Notes: generated from the letters alone by a model not told the origin. Counted from the first letter of the stretch, positions 29,484 to 37,859 are shown. The stretch is DNA of 52,407 bases from Caulobacter sp. (GCA_030652755.1 JAUSPV010000045.1:1-52407); one strand, 5' to 3'. Numbers and translations are program-made.

Positions 29484-30662
29484 TCACCCGCGCAGGATCG
29501 CGCCCGCCATGACGTTGCGCTGGGTCTCGCTGGTTCCGGAATAGATGCTCGCCGCGCGCGTGGCGAAGTGCTTGGCGGTCGCCCGGGCGCCATCGGCGAG
29601 GTCGCCGTCTTCGTCATGGAACGCGCCCAGGGCCGGCAGGCGGGCAGGCCCGGTGATTTCCATGGCCAGCTCCGCGACGCGCTGGTGGAGCTCGCTGCCG
29701 AGGAGCTTCAGCATCGAGGGTGTCGTCTGGTCTCCAGGCCGCGGAACGCCTTCGGGCATCGCGGACAGTTCGGTCTGCTCAAAGGCCAGCAGGTCGAGTT
29801 CGGCCTCGGCGAGGCGTCGGCGCAGGCCTGGCTCCAGCCCTTCGGTCGACAGGGCGGCCGCGCGGGCGCGCTGGAAGACCCTGCGCACCAGGGCCGACGG
29901 CGTGTTGTTCGAGCGCGCCATCTGCATCAGCCGCTTGGCCACGGCCCAGCCTTCGCCCTCTTCGCCCACCCTGTTGGCGACCGGGACGCGTATGCCGTCG
30001 AAGAACAGCGCGTTGAGCTCATGCTCGCCGTCGATCGTGATGATCGGCGAGATGGTCAGGCCCGGCGCCGGCAGATCGATGAGCAGGAAGGTCAGGCCCT
30101 GCTGCGGTCTGGCTTCATCGGAGGTCCTGACGATAGCGAACAGGCGGTTGGCCAGATGGGCGCCTGTGGTCCAGATCTTCGCGCCGTCAATGACGTAGTC
30201 CTCGCCGTCGCGGACCGCCCGGGTGGCGATCCGGGCGAGGTCTGATCCGGCTCCAGGCTCGGAGAAGGCCTGGGCCCAGAGGTCGTCGCCGGACAGGATC
30301 GGGATCAGATACTTCGCCTGCTGGGCCGGCGTGCCCATTTCGATGAGCAGGGGCCCCAGGCTGCGCAAACCGCCGGCGAACAGAACCGGCGCGTCGTTCA
30401 GCGCACACTCGCGGTCGAACAGGAACTTGCGCCGAGATGACCAGCCGGCGCCGCCCCAGGCCGCCGGCCAGGCGGGCGCGATCCAGCCCTGGTTGAACAG
30501 CCGGCGGTGCCAGGTGCGACAGGCGGAAATGTCGCTGTGGACGCCCAGGGTCCGACGACCGGCCTTACGCAGGTCGGGCGTCAGAGCCTTGGCAAGGAAG
30601 GCCCTGACCTCCGCCAGGAAGACGGCTTCGTCGCAGCGTGAGATGTCGTGGTCATAGGCCAT
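29484..30662 (-). CDS. Acyl-CoA dehydrogenase
   Basis: FAD-dependent dehydrogenase of fatty-acid or related acyl-CoA oxidation; electrons pass through ETF to the ETF-ubiquinone oxidoreductase, whose gene is also in this window. The 392-residue product has AFSEPGAGSDLARIATRAVR (about residues 131-150), DGAKIWTTGAHLANRLFAIV and the C-terminal SIYSGTSETQRNVMAGAILR. The substrate chain is not predictable. A near-consensus FixK-like sequence (30698-30711) lies 36 bases upstream. It converges on the parA-like gene, six bases away. Confidence 0.92.
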   Translation of the reverse strand: MAYDHDISRCDEAVFLAEVRAFLAKALTPDLRKAGRRTLGVHSDISACRTWHRRLFNQGWIAPAWPAAWGGAGWSSRRKFLFDRECALNDAPVLFAGGLRSLGPLLIEMGTPAQQAKYLIPILSGDDLWAQAFSEPGAGSDLARIATRAVRDGEDYVIDGAKIWTTGAHLANRLFAIVRTSDEARPQQGLTFLLIDLPAPGLTISPIITIDGEHELNALFFDGIRVPVANRVGEEGEGWAVAKRLMQMARSNNTPSALVRRVFQRARAAALSTEGLEPGLRRRLAEAELDLLAFEQTELSAMPEGVPRPGDQTTPSMLKLLGSELHQRVAELAMEITGPARLPALGAFHDEDGDLADGARATAKHFATRAASIYSGTSETQRNVMAGAILRG

Positions 30663-30711
30663 CCACGACAGTTGAGACCGGCATTCGACCGCCGGCCCTG
30701 ATCTGGATCAA

Positions 30712-31152
30712 TCAGGCGCGCTTGTTCAGCGTGATCGCGCGGGCGTCGCCGGTCTGCGCGGCGGCGCCGGGGCCGTAGCCGCTGCCGCTGTTGCGCTGGG
30801 AAGCCACCTCGTCGGCGATGGCCCGGACCAGACCCTCGGTGACCGTGCGGGCGGCCTCCAGCGCGCGGCCCTGACGGGCCAGGACAGCGTCGAAAGCCTC
30901 GGTGGCGCGCATCAGCTGGGTGCGAAGCGCCAGGGAGGCTTCCTCGATCAGCGCCGGCGCCGTGCGCACGCGCATCGACTCATGGCGATAGACATTGGCC
31001 AGCCGGGTCATTTCCTCCATCGAGGCGGCGGCGTCCTGCGGACGGCGTTCCTCGAAGGCCTTGCACTGGTCGGCCATCATCGCGGTGAGGCGGTCGGTCA
31101 GGACGATCAGCTGTTCGACGCGGTCGGTGGCGTCGCGGGCGTCAAGCGCCAT
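30712..31152 (-). CDS. flbY: Flagellar protein FlbY
   Basis: Caulobacter-type flagellar protein of 146 residues, largely helical and rich in Ala, Arg and Glu, with no signal sequence. The helical hairpin of about residues 10-115 resembles the FlgN-type export-chaperone fold, but that is inference. It is assigned as FlbY mainly from its position 12 bases after cheL in the flgI-cheL-flbY order known in Caulobacter. Last gene of the operon. Confidence 0.75.
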   Translation of the reverse strand: MALDARDATDRVEQLIVLTDRLTAMMADQCKAFEERRPQDAAASMEEMTRLANVYRHESMRVRTAPALIEEASLALRTQLMRATEAFDAVLARQGRALEAARTVTEGLVRAIADEVASQRNSGSGYGPGAAAQTGDARAITLNKRA

Positions 31153-31164
31153 GGGGAAGATCCT

Positions 31165-31488
31165 TTACTCGGTGAGGCCCTGAAGCTTGAGCATTTCGCG
31201 CTGAACGGTGTCGGCCACGCCCACGCCGCCGCCCTTGGCGACCTGTTTGGCGATGGCTTCGGTCAGGAAGGAGCGGAACATCTCCTCGCCCTTGCCGCCG
31301 CCGAAGGGGGCCTCGGTCTTCAGGGCGGCGAACATCGGCTGGAGCATGGCGGACAGAAACGAGGCCTCGAAGGCCTGGGCGGTATCGGCGACCTTCTGCT
31401 TGCGGGAGGCCAGCTCGGTGGTCGACCCGGCGGTGCGGCCCTGCTGCGCCAGCAGGATGTCGGAGGGGATGGTGAAGGCTCCGCTCAT
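31165..31488 (-). CDS. cheL: Rod-binding-domain flagellar protein CheL (FlgJ N-terminal-like)
   Basis: A 107-residue protein matching the FlgJ N-terminal rod-binding domain without the muramidase part, called CheL in Caulobacter. Typical segments are [20 protein letters not shown] and the [20 protein letters not shown] stretch. It probably caps or chaperones the growing flagellar rod. ATG 31488 overlaps the flgI stop (TGATG), which suggests translational coupling. Confidence 0.85.
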   Translation of the reverse strand: MSGAFTIPSDILLAQQGRTAGSTTELASRKQKVADTAQAFEASFLSAMLQPMFAALKTEAPFGGGKGEEMFRSFLTEAIAKQVAKGGGVGVADTVQREMLKLQGLTE

Positions 31489-32591
31489 CACATCACCTCG
31501 ATATCGGCCTGGAGGGCGCCGGCGGCCTTGATGGCCTGCAGGATCGAGATCATGTCGCGCGGCGTGACGCCCAGGGCGTTGAGCCCCGAGACCAGGCTGG
31601 AGAGCGACGCGCCGCTCCGCAGCGTGATCAGCTGGCGCCCGCGCTCCTCGTCGACATTGACCTGCGACTGGGGGACTACAGCGGTCTCGCCGCGACCGAA
31701 AGGCGCCGGCTGGCTGACCTGCGGCGTCTCCTGGACGGAGATGGTCAGGTTGCCCTGGGCGATGGCGACCGTGGAGATCCGCACCTGCTCGCCCATGACG
31801 ATGACGCCGGCGGTCTCATCAATGATGACCTTGGCCGGCGAGTCGGGCGTGATCTCCAGGTTCTCCACGGCGCCCATGAAGCCCACCAGGTTCTGGCCGG
31901 CGGGCGGGCGCAGGGCGATGATGGTCGGGTTCTCGGCGTTGGCCGTGCCCGGGAAGCGGGTGTTGATCGCCGTGGCGATGCGCTGGGCGGTGGTGAAGTC
32001 CGGGTTGCGCAGGGTCAGGCGCATCTGCGGCATGGAGGCCAGCTGGAAGCCCGTTTCGCGCTCGATGATGGCGCCGCCGGCGATCCGACCGGAGGTGGGG
32101 ACGCCCTTGGAGACCGAACTGCCCGAAGCGCCGCCGGCCGAGATGGAGCCGGTCTGCACCGAGCCTTGCGCCACGGCGTAGACCTGGCCGTCGGCGCCGA
32201 GCAGGGAGGTGACCAGCAGGGTGCCGCCCTGCAGGCTCTTGGCGTCGCCGGCGGCCGACACGGTGACGTCCACGGGCGAGCCGGCCGCCGCGAAGGGCGG
32301 CAGCTTGGCGGTCACCATGACCACGGCGACGTTCTTGGTGTTGAGGTTGGTCTCGCGAACGTTGACGCCGAGCCGCTCGAACATCGCCTCCAGGCTCTGG
32401 CGGGTCATCGGCGCGTTGCGCAGGTTGTCGCCGGTGCCGTTCAGCCCGACCACGATGCCGTAGCCGGTGAGCATGTTCTCGCGCACGCCCTCGAACTCGA
32501 CCACGTCCTTGATCCGCGACTTGGCGAAGCAGGGCCCGGCGAAAGCCAGGGTTAGGGCGAGGATGACGCTGCCGATGACGCTGATACGCAT
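31488..32591 (-). CDS. flgI: Flagellar P-ring protein FlgI
   Basis: Secreted subunit of the periplasmic P ring around the flagellar rod. The 367-residue product has a signal peptide (residues 1-23, cleaved after CFA), then [20 protein letters not shown], and [20 protein letters not shown]. Its later part carries the long conserved P-ring body ending with IEVM. Length is standard. First gene of the minus-strand operon flgI-cheL-flbY, preceded by a candidate sigma-54 promoter and divergent from fliX. Confidence 0.97.
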   Translation of the reverse strand: MRISVIGSVILALTLAFAGPCFAKSRIKDVVEFEGVRENMLTGYGIVVGLNGTGDNLRNAPMTRQSLEAMFERLGVNVRETNLNTKNVAVVMVTAKLPPFAAAGSPVDVTVSAAGDAKSLQGGTLLVTSLLGADGQVYAVAQGSVQTGSISAGGASGSSVSKGVPTSGRIAGGAIIERETGFQLASMPQMRLTLRNPDFTTAQRIATAINTRFPGTANAENPTIIALRPPAGQNLVGFMGAVENLEITPDSPAKVIIDETAGVIVMGEQVRISTVAIAQGNLTISVQETPQVSQPAPFGRGETAVVPQSQVNVDEERGRQLITLRSGASLSSLVSGLNALGVTPRDMISILQAIKAAGALQADIEVM

Positions 32592-32630
32592 GACGCTCCC
32601 GTGGCGCAGGACTGCACTACGCGAGCCCTT

Positions 32631-32645
32631 GCGAGAAGTGCGCCA
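32631..32645 (-). promoter_or_regulatory. Candidate sigma-54 promoter for flgI
   Basis: Read on the minus strand, TGGCGC-ACTTC-TCGC matches TGGCAC-N5-TTGC with the invariant GG and GC dinucleotides correctly spaced. The expected transcription start is about 28 bases before the flgI ATG. In Caulobacter, P-ring genes are class III flagellar genes driven by sigma-54, so the match fits the known hierarchy. Confidence 0.6.
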
Positions 32646-32724
32646 CGAAAAAGGCCATTAAAAACAAGGTGATTGCCTGCGCGCGCCCATTGGCTTCGCG
32701 TGCTGCGGCAGAATTTGCCCGGCA

Positions 32725-32732
32725 TTAACCAT
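32725..32732 (+). promoter_or_regulatory. CtrA half-site TTAACCAT upstream of fliX
   Basis: TTAACCAT at 32725-32732, about 50 bases before the fliX start. This is the shorter CtrA motif found at Caulobacter class II flagellar promoters. Another TTAA occurs at 32657. The short motif is easily found by chance, so confidence rests on the fliX context. Confidence 0.5.
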
Positions 32733-32781
32733 ACGGGGTGACAGTGGGGGCTCACAGGACAGGGAGCGGCGTCCAGCCTCC

Positions 32782-33216
32782 ATGAAAGTCACCGGACCCA
32801 GCAGTACGGGAAGTGTCGGCGGCGCGAAGGCGGCGCGGCCGGCGGCCGGGCAGAGCGCGTTCAGCGTCCCGACCGCCGGCGCGGCCGGCGCGGCGGGCAG
32901 CGTGTCTCGCGCCGGCGCTGTTGGCGGCGTGGGCGGCATCGAGGCGCTGCTGGCGCTGCAGGACGTCGGCGGGCCGCTTGAACGCCGCAAGCGCGCCGTC
33001 GGCCGCGCCGGGCGTATTCTCGACGTCCTCGACGACATCAAGCTGGCCATCATCGACGGCGACCTGTCGCCGGCCTCGCTGGAGCGCCTGGTCCGGGCCG
33101 TTCGCGAGGGGCGCCAGAATACCGACGACGGTCGCCTGGAAGGTGTCCTCGACGATATCGAGACACGCGCGGCGGTGGAAATCGCCAAGCTGGAACAGGC
33201 GAAACTCGCCGCATGA
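32782..33216 (+). CDS. fliX: Flagellar assembly regulator FliX
   Basis: Regulator that links early flagellar assembly to FlbD activity and sigma-54 transcription in Caulobacter. The 144-residue product has a Gly/Ala-rich N-terminal half and a conserved helical C-terminal half. That half contains GPLERRKRAVGRAGRILDVL, then DDIKLAIIDGDLSPASLERL, ending EIAKLEQAKLAA. It is divergent from flgI, as in Caulobacter crescentus, and a CtrA half-site lies upstream, as expected of a class II gene. Confidence 0.92.
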   Translation: MKVTGPSSTGSVGGAKAARPAAGQSAFSVPTAGAAGAAGSVSRAGAVGGVGGIEALLALQDVGGPLERRKRAVGRAGRILDVLDDIKLAIIDGDLSPASLERLVRAVREGRQNTDDGRLEGVLDDIETRAAVEIAKLEQAKLAA

Positions 33217-33314
33217 ACGCACGCCAAACACGAGGTTCATTGTATGGCGTGCAGCGTTTGCTATAAGGCCGCGCTCGCATGAGCGAGTGCGTGGATGGGG
33301 GCGTGAGCGTCAAA

Positions 33315-33743
33315 ATGCAGACGACGACCGTTCTAGTTAAGGCCGATGACTATCGTCCCTCAGAGGACGAAGAGTTCATGAACGAGCGTCAGCTCGCCTA
33401 TTTCAAGCAAAAGCTGTTGGACTGGAAGGAAGACATCCTCCGCGAATCTCGCGAGACGGTGACTCACCTCCAGAAGGAGACCGAGAATCATCCCGACCTG
33501 GCCGATCGCGCCTCGTCGGAGACTGATCGGGCTCTTGAACTTCGTACCCGCGACCGGCAGCGGAAACTGATCTCGAAGATCGACGAGGCCATGCGCCGCA
33601 TCGAGGACGGGTCCTACGGCTACTGCGAGGAGACCGGCGAACCGATCGGCCTCGCGCGGCTTGCGGCCCGCCCGATCGCGACGCTGAGCCTCGAGGCCCA
33701 GGAGCGGCACGAACGCCGCGAACGGGTCCATCGGGACGACTGA
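33315..33743 (+). CDS. dksA: RNA polymerase-binding transcription factor DksA
   Basis: Secondary-channel regulator of RNA polymerase that works with ppGpp. The 142-residue product has DYRPSEDEEFMNERQLAYFK near the start, a coiled coil with DLADRASSETDRALELRTRD (including the acidic tip residues), and the GSYGYCEETGEPIGLARL zinc-finger region. Only one cysteine of the usual four is kept there, so the zinc-free form seen in alphaproteobacteria is likely. ATG 33315 is preferred; GTG 33303 is an alternative four codons upstream. A terminator follows the stop. Confidence 0.94.
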   Translation: MQTTTVLVKADDYRPSEDEEFMNERQLAYFKQKLLDWKEDILRESRETVTHLQKETENHPDLADRASSETDRALELRTRDRQRKLISKIDEAMRRIEDGSYGYCEETGEPIGLARLAARPIATLSLEAQERHERRERVHRDD

Positions 33744-33754
33744 CCATCTTGGCG

Positions 33755-33789
33755 CCCCGTCGGCTTTACCGGCGGGGTTGTCTTCTTCC
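33755..33789 (+). terminator. Rho-independent terminator after dksA
   Basis: Nine-base stem CCCCGTCGG at 33755-33763 with CCGGCGGGG at 33769-33777 (one G-T pair), five-base loop, followed by TTGTCTTCTT. Stem-loop plus T-rich tail 12 bases after the dksA stop. Confidence 0.7.
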
Positions 33790-33837
33790 GGGGGCGCCTG
33801 TGGCCTCCTGTCCCGGAACCCGGGACGGGAGCGATGG

Positions 33838-34248
33838 ATGAACGACACCCCTGAGGCCGCGACGGCGGCCAACCGCGCGGCCACGCGACGCTACGTCGAC
33901 GCCTGGCTGGCCGGCGACTTCCCCGCGATGATGGCGACCTACGCCGACGGCTTTATCGTCCATTGGTTCGGCGATAATCCGTTCGCGAAGACCTACCAGG
34001 GCAAGGCCGAGGCGATCCCGGCCCTGATGGCGTTCACGCAACGCACCGGGCGCAGGCTGGTGGACATTGTCGACGTGACCGCCGGCCCGGCGCGAGCAGT
34101 CGTCATCGTCCGGGAAGCGATCACCGTCGGGGGCGTCGAGCACGAGGTCGAGCGGGCCCTGGTCTATCGCGTCGAGGCCGGATTGCTGGCCGAATGCTGG
34201 GTCTACGACCAAGACCAGAGGCTGATCGACGCGGCGCTGTCGTCTTGA
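33838..34248 (+). CDS. SnoaL-like / NTF2-fold protein
   Basis: A 136-residue protein of the NTF2/SnoaL fold, a fold used by isomerases, cyclases and small-molecule binders. TRRYVDAWLAGDFPAMMATY (helix followed by the first strand), GKAEAIPALMAFTQRTGRRL and ECWVYDQDQRLIDAAL at the end are typical. No catalytic role can be assigned. ATG 33838 has GGGAG upstream; a frame opening at 33778 lacks conserved sequence. It stands alone between dksA and gltX. Confidence 0.75.
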   Translation: MNDTPEAATAANRAATRRYVDAWLAGDFPAMMATYADGFIVHWFGDNPFAKTYQGKAEAIPALMAFTQRTGRRLVDIVDVTAGPARAVVIVREAITVGGVEHEVERALVYRVEAGLLAECWVYDQDQRLIDAALSS

Positions 34249-34299
34249 CTTTGGAGCGTCCAGAGCCGACCTAGCCCGGCTCTTACAAGGACGTCTCCC

Positions 34300-35640
34300 A
34301 TGACCGCAAAGGTCCGTTTCGCGCCCTCTCCGACCGGGCGTCTGCATGTCGGCAACATCCGCACCGGGCTGATCAACTGGCTGTTCGCCAGCGGGCAGGG
34401 CGGGGTGTTCGTGCTGCGCATCGACGACACCGACCGGGAGCGGTCCACCAAGGACTACGAGGACGGCATCGAGGCCGATCTGACCTGGCTCGGCATGACC
34501 TGGGGCGAGCGTTACAACCAGTCGGCCCGCTTTGCGATCTACGACGCCGCCGTCGAGCGCCTGAAGGCCGCCGGCCGTCTATACCCTTGCTACGAGACGC
34601 CCGAGGAACTGGACCTTCGCCGCAAGGTCCAGCTGTCGCGCGGCCTGCCGCCGATCTACGATCGGGCCGGCCTGAAGCTGACCGACGAGGACCGCGCCAG
34701 GCTGGAGGCCGAGGGCCGCAAACCCCACTGGCGCTTCAGGTTGGAGGGCAAGCGGGTGACCTGGGAAGACCTCGCCCGCGGTCACAGCGAGGTCGACACC
34801 GCCTCGATGTCGGATCCGGTCCTGATCCGCGAGGATGGGGGCTATCTCTACACCCTGCCCTCGGTGGTCGATGACATCGAGATTGGTATCACCCACGTCA
34901 TCCGGGGCGAGGATCACGTCACCAACACCGGGGCCCAGATCGAGATCTTCGAGGCTCTGGGCGCGGTTCCGCCGGCCTTCGCCCACACCACACTGCTGGT
35001 CGGCGCCGATGGCCTGGGTCTGAGCAAGCGGATCGGGTCGCTGTCGATGCTGGAACTGCGCGAGCAGGGCTATGAGCCGCTGGCGGTGGTCTCGCACCTG
35101 GCCCGCATCGGCACCTCCGATCCGCTTGAGCCGGCGGCCTCGATCGAGGCGCTGGCCGGGGACTTCGCGTTCGGCAAGATGGCCCACCGGGCCGCGCGCT
35201 GGGATCCGGAGGACCTGGCCAAGGTCAACGCCGCCATCCTGCACGCCATGCCGTATGTCGAGGCGAAACAACGACTTGCCGCGATAGATGCCGACCTGGG
35301 TGAGGCCTTCTGGCTGGCGATCCGTCAGAACCTGACCATGTTCAGGGACGTCGTCGGCTGGGCGGCGGTGGTCTCTGGCGCGGTGACGCCGGCGTTGTCG
35401 GACGAGGATCGGCCGGTGGTCGAAGCGGCGCTGGACCTGCTGCCCGCGACGGTCGACGAGACCACCTGGAGCGCCTGGACCGGCGCCGTCAAGGAACGCA
35501 CGGGAGCCAAGGGCCGTGGGCTGTTCATGCCGCTGCGCCGGGCTCTGACCGGCATGGATCACGGCCCGGACATGGCCGCGATCCTGCCCCTGATCGGTCG
35601 GGACAAGGCGGCCCGCAGACTGGCTGGCGAGACCGCCTGA
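34300..35640 (+). CDS. gltX: Glutamate--tRNA ligase
   Basis: Class I aminoacyl-tRNA synthetase that charges tRNA-Glu, and in many alphaproteobacteria also tRNA-Gln for later amidation. The 446-residue product has the HIGH-type motif [19 protein letters not shown] (residues 11-29), [22 protein letters not shown] and the KMSKS-type motif [10 protein letters not shown], followed by a helical anticodon-binding half. Alphaproteobacteria often carry two gltX copies; which one this is cannot be told here. A REP-like palindrome separates its stop from tlyA. Confidence 0.95.
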   Translation: MTAKVRFAPSPTGRLHVGNIRTGLINWLFASGQGGVFVLRIDDTDRERSTKDYEDGIEADLTWLGMTWGERYNQSARFAIYDAAVERLKAAGRLYPCYETPEELDLRRKVQLSRGLPPIYDRAGLKLTDEDRARLEAEGRKPHWRFRLEGKRVTWEDLARGHSEVDTASMSDPVLIREDGGYLYTLPSVVDDIEIGITHVIRGEDHVTNTGAQIEIFEALGAVPPAFAHTTLLVGADGLGLSKRIGSLSMLELREQGYEPLAVVSHLARIGTSDPLEPAASIEALAGDFAFGKMAHRAARWDPEDLAKVNAAILHAMPYVEAKQRLAAIDADLGEAFWLAIRQNLTMFRDVVGWAAVVSGAVTPALSDEDRPVVEAALDLLPATVDETTWSAWTGAVKERTGAKGRGLFMPLRRALTGMDHGPDMAAILPLIGRDKAARRLAGETA

Positions 35641-35645
35641 TGTCG

Positions 35646-35669
35646 GGACATGCACTTCAGTGCGTGTCC
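35646..35669. repeat. GGGGACA-family palindrome between gltX and tlyA
   Basis: A 24-base palindrome GGACATGCACT-TC-AGTGCGTGTCC with one mismatch in the arms. Its reverse complement is the same as the element at 50647-50673 apart from one base and the ends. It starts six bases after the gltX stop and ends 22 bases before tlyA. Confidence 0.7.
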
Positions 35670-35691
35670 GGTACAGGTCTCCGCTGAGGTC

Positions 35692-36438
35692 ATGACCCGC
35701 AAGCGCATCGACCTGCTGCTCGTCGAGCGCGGCCTGTTCGACAGCCGCGCCCGGGCCCGCGCGGCCATCGAGGCCGGGCTGGTCAGCACGGGCGGCAAGA
35801 CCGTCGCCAAGCCCTCTGACATGGTCGAGGTGACCGCCGACCTCGCCGCCACGGCGGCCCACCCCTGGGTCGGCCGCGGCGGGCTCAAGCTCGACCATGC
35901 GCTGACGCTCTGGCCCGTCGTGGTCGAGGGGCGCACCGTGCTCGACGTCGGAGCGTCGACGGGCGGGTTTACGGAGGTCTGCCTGGCGCGCGGCGCGGCG
36001 CGGGTCTATGCGGTCGACGTCGGGCGTGGCCAGCTGCACCCAAGCCTGACGAGCGACCCGCGCGTGGTCGAGCTGTCCGGAACCGACGCGCGGGCCCTGG
36101 ACGCCAGCCTGATCCCCACGCCGCCGGACCTGATCGTCACCGACGTCAGCTTCATCGCCCTGGCCAAGGCGCTGCCGGCCGCTCTGGCGCTGGCGGGCGA
36201 GGGGGCCGAGCTCGTCGCCCTGGTCAAGCCGCAGTTCGAGGTCGGCCGCGAGCGCGTCGGCAAGGGCGGGCTGGTCAAGGACGAGGCGGCGCGGGGGGAT
36301 GCGCTGGCGGGCGTGGTCGCCTGGCTGGAGAGCATCGGCTGGCGCGTGCTGGCGACGGTCGACAGCCCCATCACCGGTGGCGACGGCAACCGCGAGTTCC
36401 TGTTGCGGGCTGTGAAGTCAGGGTCGGGGACAGTTTAA
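35692..36438 (+). CDS. tlyA: TlyA-family rRNA 2'-O-methyltransferase (haemolysin A-like)
   Basis: SAM-dependent RNA methyltransferase. The 248-residue product has an S4 RNA-binding domain at the N-terminus (KRIDLLLVERGLFDSRARAR, about residues 4-23), VSTGGKTVAKPS, the SAM motif VLDVGASTGGFTEVCLARGA (about 86-105), and LVALVKPQFEVGRERVGKGG. The start at 35692 opens the conserved region. The tail, VKSGSGTV and stop, is written by the left arm of the 50-base palindrome that follows, so the original C-terminus has been replaced. Confidence 0.9.
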   Translation: MTRKRIDLLLVERGLFDSRARARAAIEAGLVSTGGKTVAKPSDMVEVTADLAATAAHPWVGRGGLKLDHALTLWPVVVEGRTVLDVGASTGGFTEVCLARGAARVYAVDVGRGQLHPSLTSDPRVVELSGTDARALDASLIPTPPDLIVTDVSFIALAKALPAALALAGEGAELVALVKPQFEVGRERVGKGGLVKDEAARGDALAGVVAWLESIGWRVLATVDSPITGGDGNREFLLRAVKSGSGTV

Positions 36439-36473
36439 GGTGTCCCTGCAGGGACACCTTAAACTGTCCCCGA
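36424..36473. repeat. Perfect 50-base palindrome supplying the tlyA stop codon
   Basis: Two 25-base arms (36424-36448 and 36449-36473) are exact reverse complements with no spacer. The ends are TCGGGGACA and TGTCCCCGA, matching the GGGGACA termini of other repeats in this window (35646, 39124, 39172, 50647). The TAA at 36436-36438 inside the left arm is the tlyA stop. Confidence 0.85.
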
Positions 36474-36484
36474 TGCTTCAAAGA

Positions 36485-36516
36485 AAAGGCCGCCCACCTC
36501 GCGGTGGACGACCTTT
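36485..36516. terminator. Bidirectional terminator between tlyA and the glycine-zipper gene
   Basis: AAAGGCCGCCCACC at 36485-36498 pairs with GGTGGACGACCTTT at 36503-36516 (12 Watson-Crick pairs and two weak positions) around a TCGC loop, with A and T runs at the two ends. It can serve tlyA from the left and the minus-strand gene ending at 36541 from the right. Confidence 0.7.
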
Positions 36517-36540
36517 CCTCACAGGGCAGGGCGCCGAGGG

Positions 36541-37203
36541 TTAGTCGACGACCTGATATTCGCCGCGGGCGTCGCGGCAGACGCGCACGAAGCGCTTCTG
36601 GACGCGGCCGTCGGGCAGGTAGATCGGGCTTTCGGCCAGCGAGCAGTTGTCGGCCGTCGGGCCGTCGGTCACCGGCATGGTGCGGTAGCCGTAGTCGGTG
36701 TCGCGATACGACTCGCCGTAGGCGCGCTGCTCGTAGCCGTAGTAGCCGCCGCTCGCGCCGCCGCCGACATAGCCTTGGTCGGCGCCGTAGCCGCCATAGC
36801 TGCCGTAGCTGTTATAGCCGCCGGGCTCGCCGTAGTAGGTCTGGCCGCCGGCCGGGTAGGACGGATCATACGGCGACTCGCAAGCGGCGCCGGACTTGCC
36901 CACATTGGCCCCGATCACCGCACCCAGGATGCCGCCGAGCACCGCGCCCTCCGTCTTGGCGCCGCGGCCGGCGATGCTGGAGCCCGCCAGCGCGCCGAGA
37001 CCGCCGCCGACAAGGGCGCCGCCCGTACCGCGCTGCACCTGGTCCCGACGGCAGGGGTCGTAGTAGCCGCTCTGGCCATAGGCGCCGCCCTGATAGGCGG
37101 GGCCCGGCTGGGCCGAGGCGATGGTGGGAACCGCTAGGGCGCCGGCGACAAGCGAGGCCAGGGCCAGACTGGCCGCGCCGCGGGACAGGGTGTTACGGGT
37201 CAT
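36541..37203 (-). CDS. Secreted glycine-zipper protein (Gly/Tyr-rich)
   Basis: A 220-residue exported protein. A signal peptide is visible at residues 1-31 (cleaved after ASA), followed by a glycine-zipper segment GALVGGGLGALAGSSIAG and GAKTEGAVLGGILGAVIGAN. A long Gly/Tyr-rich central region comes next (about 110-165), then a C-terminal RFVRVCRDARGEYQVVD. Glycine-zipper proteins of this kind are thought to reside in the envelope. ATG 37203 has AGGAG upstream. It is tandem with a related gene 56 bases upstream. Function unknown. Confidence 0.8.
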   Translation of the reverse strand: MTRNTLSRGAASLALASLVAGALAVPTIASAQPGPAYQGGAYGQSGYYDPCRRDQVQRGTGGALVGGGLGALAGSSIAGRGAKTEGAVLGGILGAVIGANVGKSGAACESPYDPSYPAGGQTYYGEPGGYNSYGSYGGYGADQGYVGGGASGGYYGYEQRAYGESYRDTDYGYRTMPVTDGPTADNCSLAESPIYLPDGRVQKRFVRVCRDARGEYQVVD

Positions 37204-37259
37204 GAGCTTGCTCTCCTTGAGCTCGACGAAGCGCGGACGGGGGTCATCGGTGACCGGGA

Positions 37260-37679
37260 TCAACCCCGGCCGCTGGGGCGCCACTCGCCGCTGCGGTTGC
37301 GACAGACTTCAAAGCCGTTCCAGCGGCGACCGTCGTACTCCTGCACCCAGCGGCAGTTGTCGCGACGGTGCGTGATACGCTTGGGGTAGCTGGAGCAGCG
37401 GAAATTCTTCTTGGCGATCTGGTTGCCGGCCACGGCGCCGACGATGCCGCCGAGGACCGCGCCCTCGGTCTTGGCGCCGTCGCCGGCCACGGCCGCGCCC
37501 AGCGCTCCGCCGACCAGGCCGCCACCGATGGCGCCGCGGTTGCCGGCCTGCTTGCGTTCATACTTGCAGACGTCGCCACGACCGTAGGATCGCGAGCTCT
37601 GGGCCTCGGCGAAGGTCGGAACCAGGAAGCCCGGGGCGGCTATGGCAAGCGCCGCGGTCAGGGAGAGGATGGTGCGCAT
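37260..37679 (-). CDS. Secreted glycine-zipper protein (short paralogue)
   Basis: A 139-residue exported protein with a signal peptide (residues 1-27, cleaved after AEA). The zipper GGGLVGGALGAAVAGDGAKT continues into EGAVLGGIVGAVAGNQIAKK, and the tail ends WNGFEVCRNRSGEWRPSGRG. The run GAKTEGAVLGGI is shared with the neighbouring gene, so the pair is a tandem duplication that diverged. It probably shares an operon with that gene. A direct-repeat motif CGTTCATC (37770 and 37780) lies upstream. Confidence 0.8.
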   Translation of the reverse strand: MRTILSLTAALAIAAPGFLVPTFAEAQSSRSYGRGDVCKYERKQAGNRGAIGGGLVGGALGAAVAGDGAKTEGAVLGGIVGAVAGNQIAKKNFRCSSYPKRITHRRDNCRWVQEYDGRRWNGFEVCRNRSGEWRPSGRG

Positions 37680-37769
37680 CAAGCGAGTCCTTCTTCGGCC
37701 AGGCTGAAAACTGCCCAACGTCTGTGTTGTGAAGATGGCCGGTGTTTCCTGAACGCTCGTTGAGCGCGC

Positions 37770-37787
37770 CGTTCATCTTCGTTCATC
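37770..37787. promoter_or_regulatory. Direct repeat CGTTCATC-N2-CGTTCATC
   Basis: Two identical CGTTCATC octamers, 37770-37777 and 37780-37787, separated by TT, giving a ten-base period. They lie in the divergent gap between the glycine-zipper pair and the RNA methyltransferase. Tandem sites one helical turn apart are typical of response-regulator dimers, but no regulator is identified. Confidence 0.45.
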
Positions 37788-37859
37788 CGGCGTAAAACGA
37801 CGCCGGGTTTGCCGCCGGATAATGTTAGGGAGCGCGGTCAGTTCCGTTCGGAGAGTCTG

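Noticed and set aside
32697-32713. Sigma-54 promoter for fliX on the plus strand
   Set aside because: TGGC and TGC occur, but the GG-to-GC spacing is one base too long; the CtrA half-site is the better explanation for fliX.
34979-35060. Missing first Lys of the KMSKS motif in GltX (GLSKRIGS)
   Set aside because: As far as I know, this variant is common in alphaproteobacterial GltX proteins, so it is not a sign of inactivity.
37770-37787. LexA box GTTC-N-GTTC in the glycine-zipper gap
   Set aside because: The two GTTC are separated by six bases, not seven, and are better explained by the CGTTCATC direct repeat.
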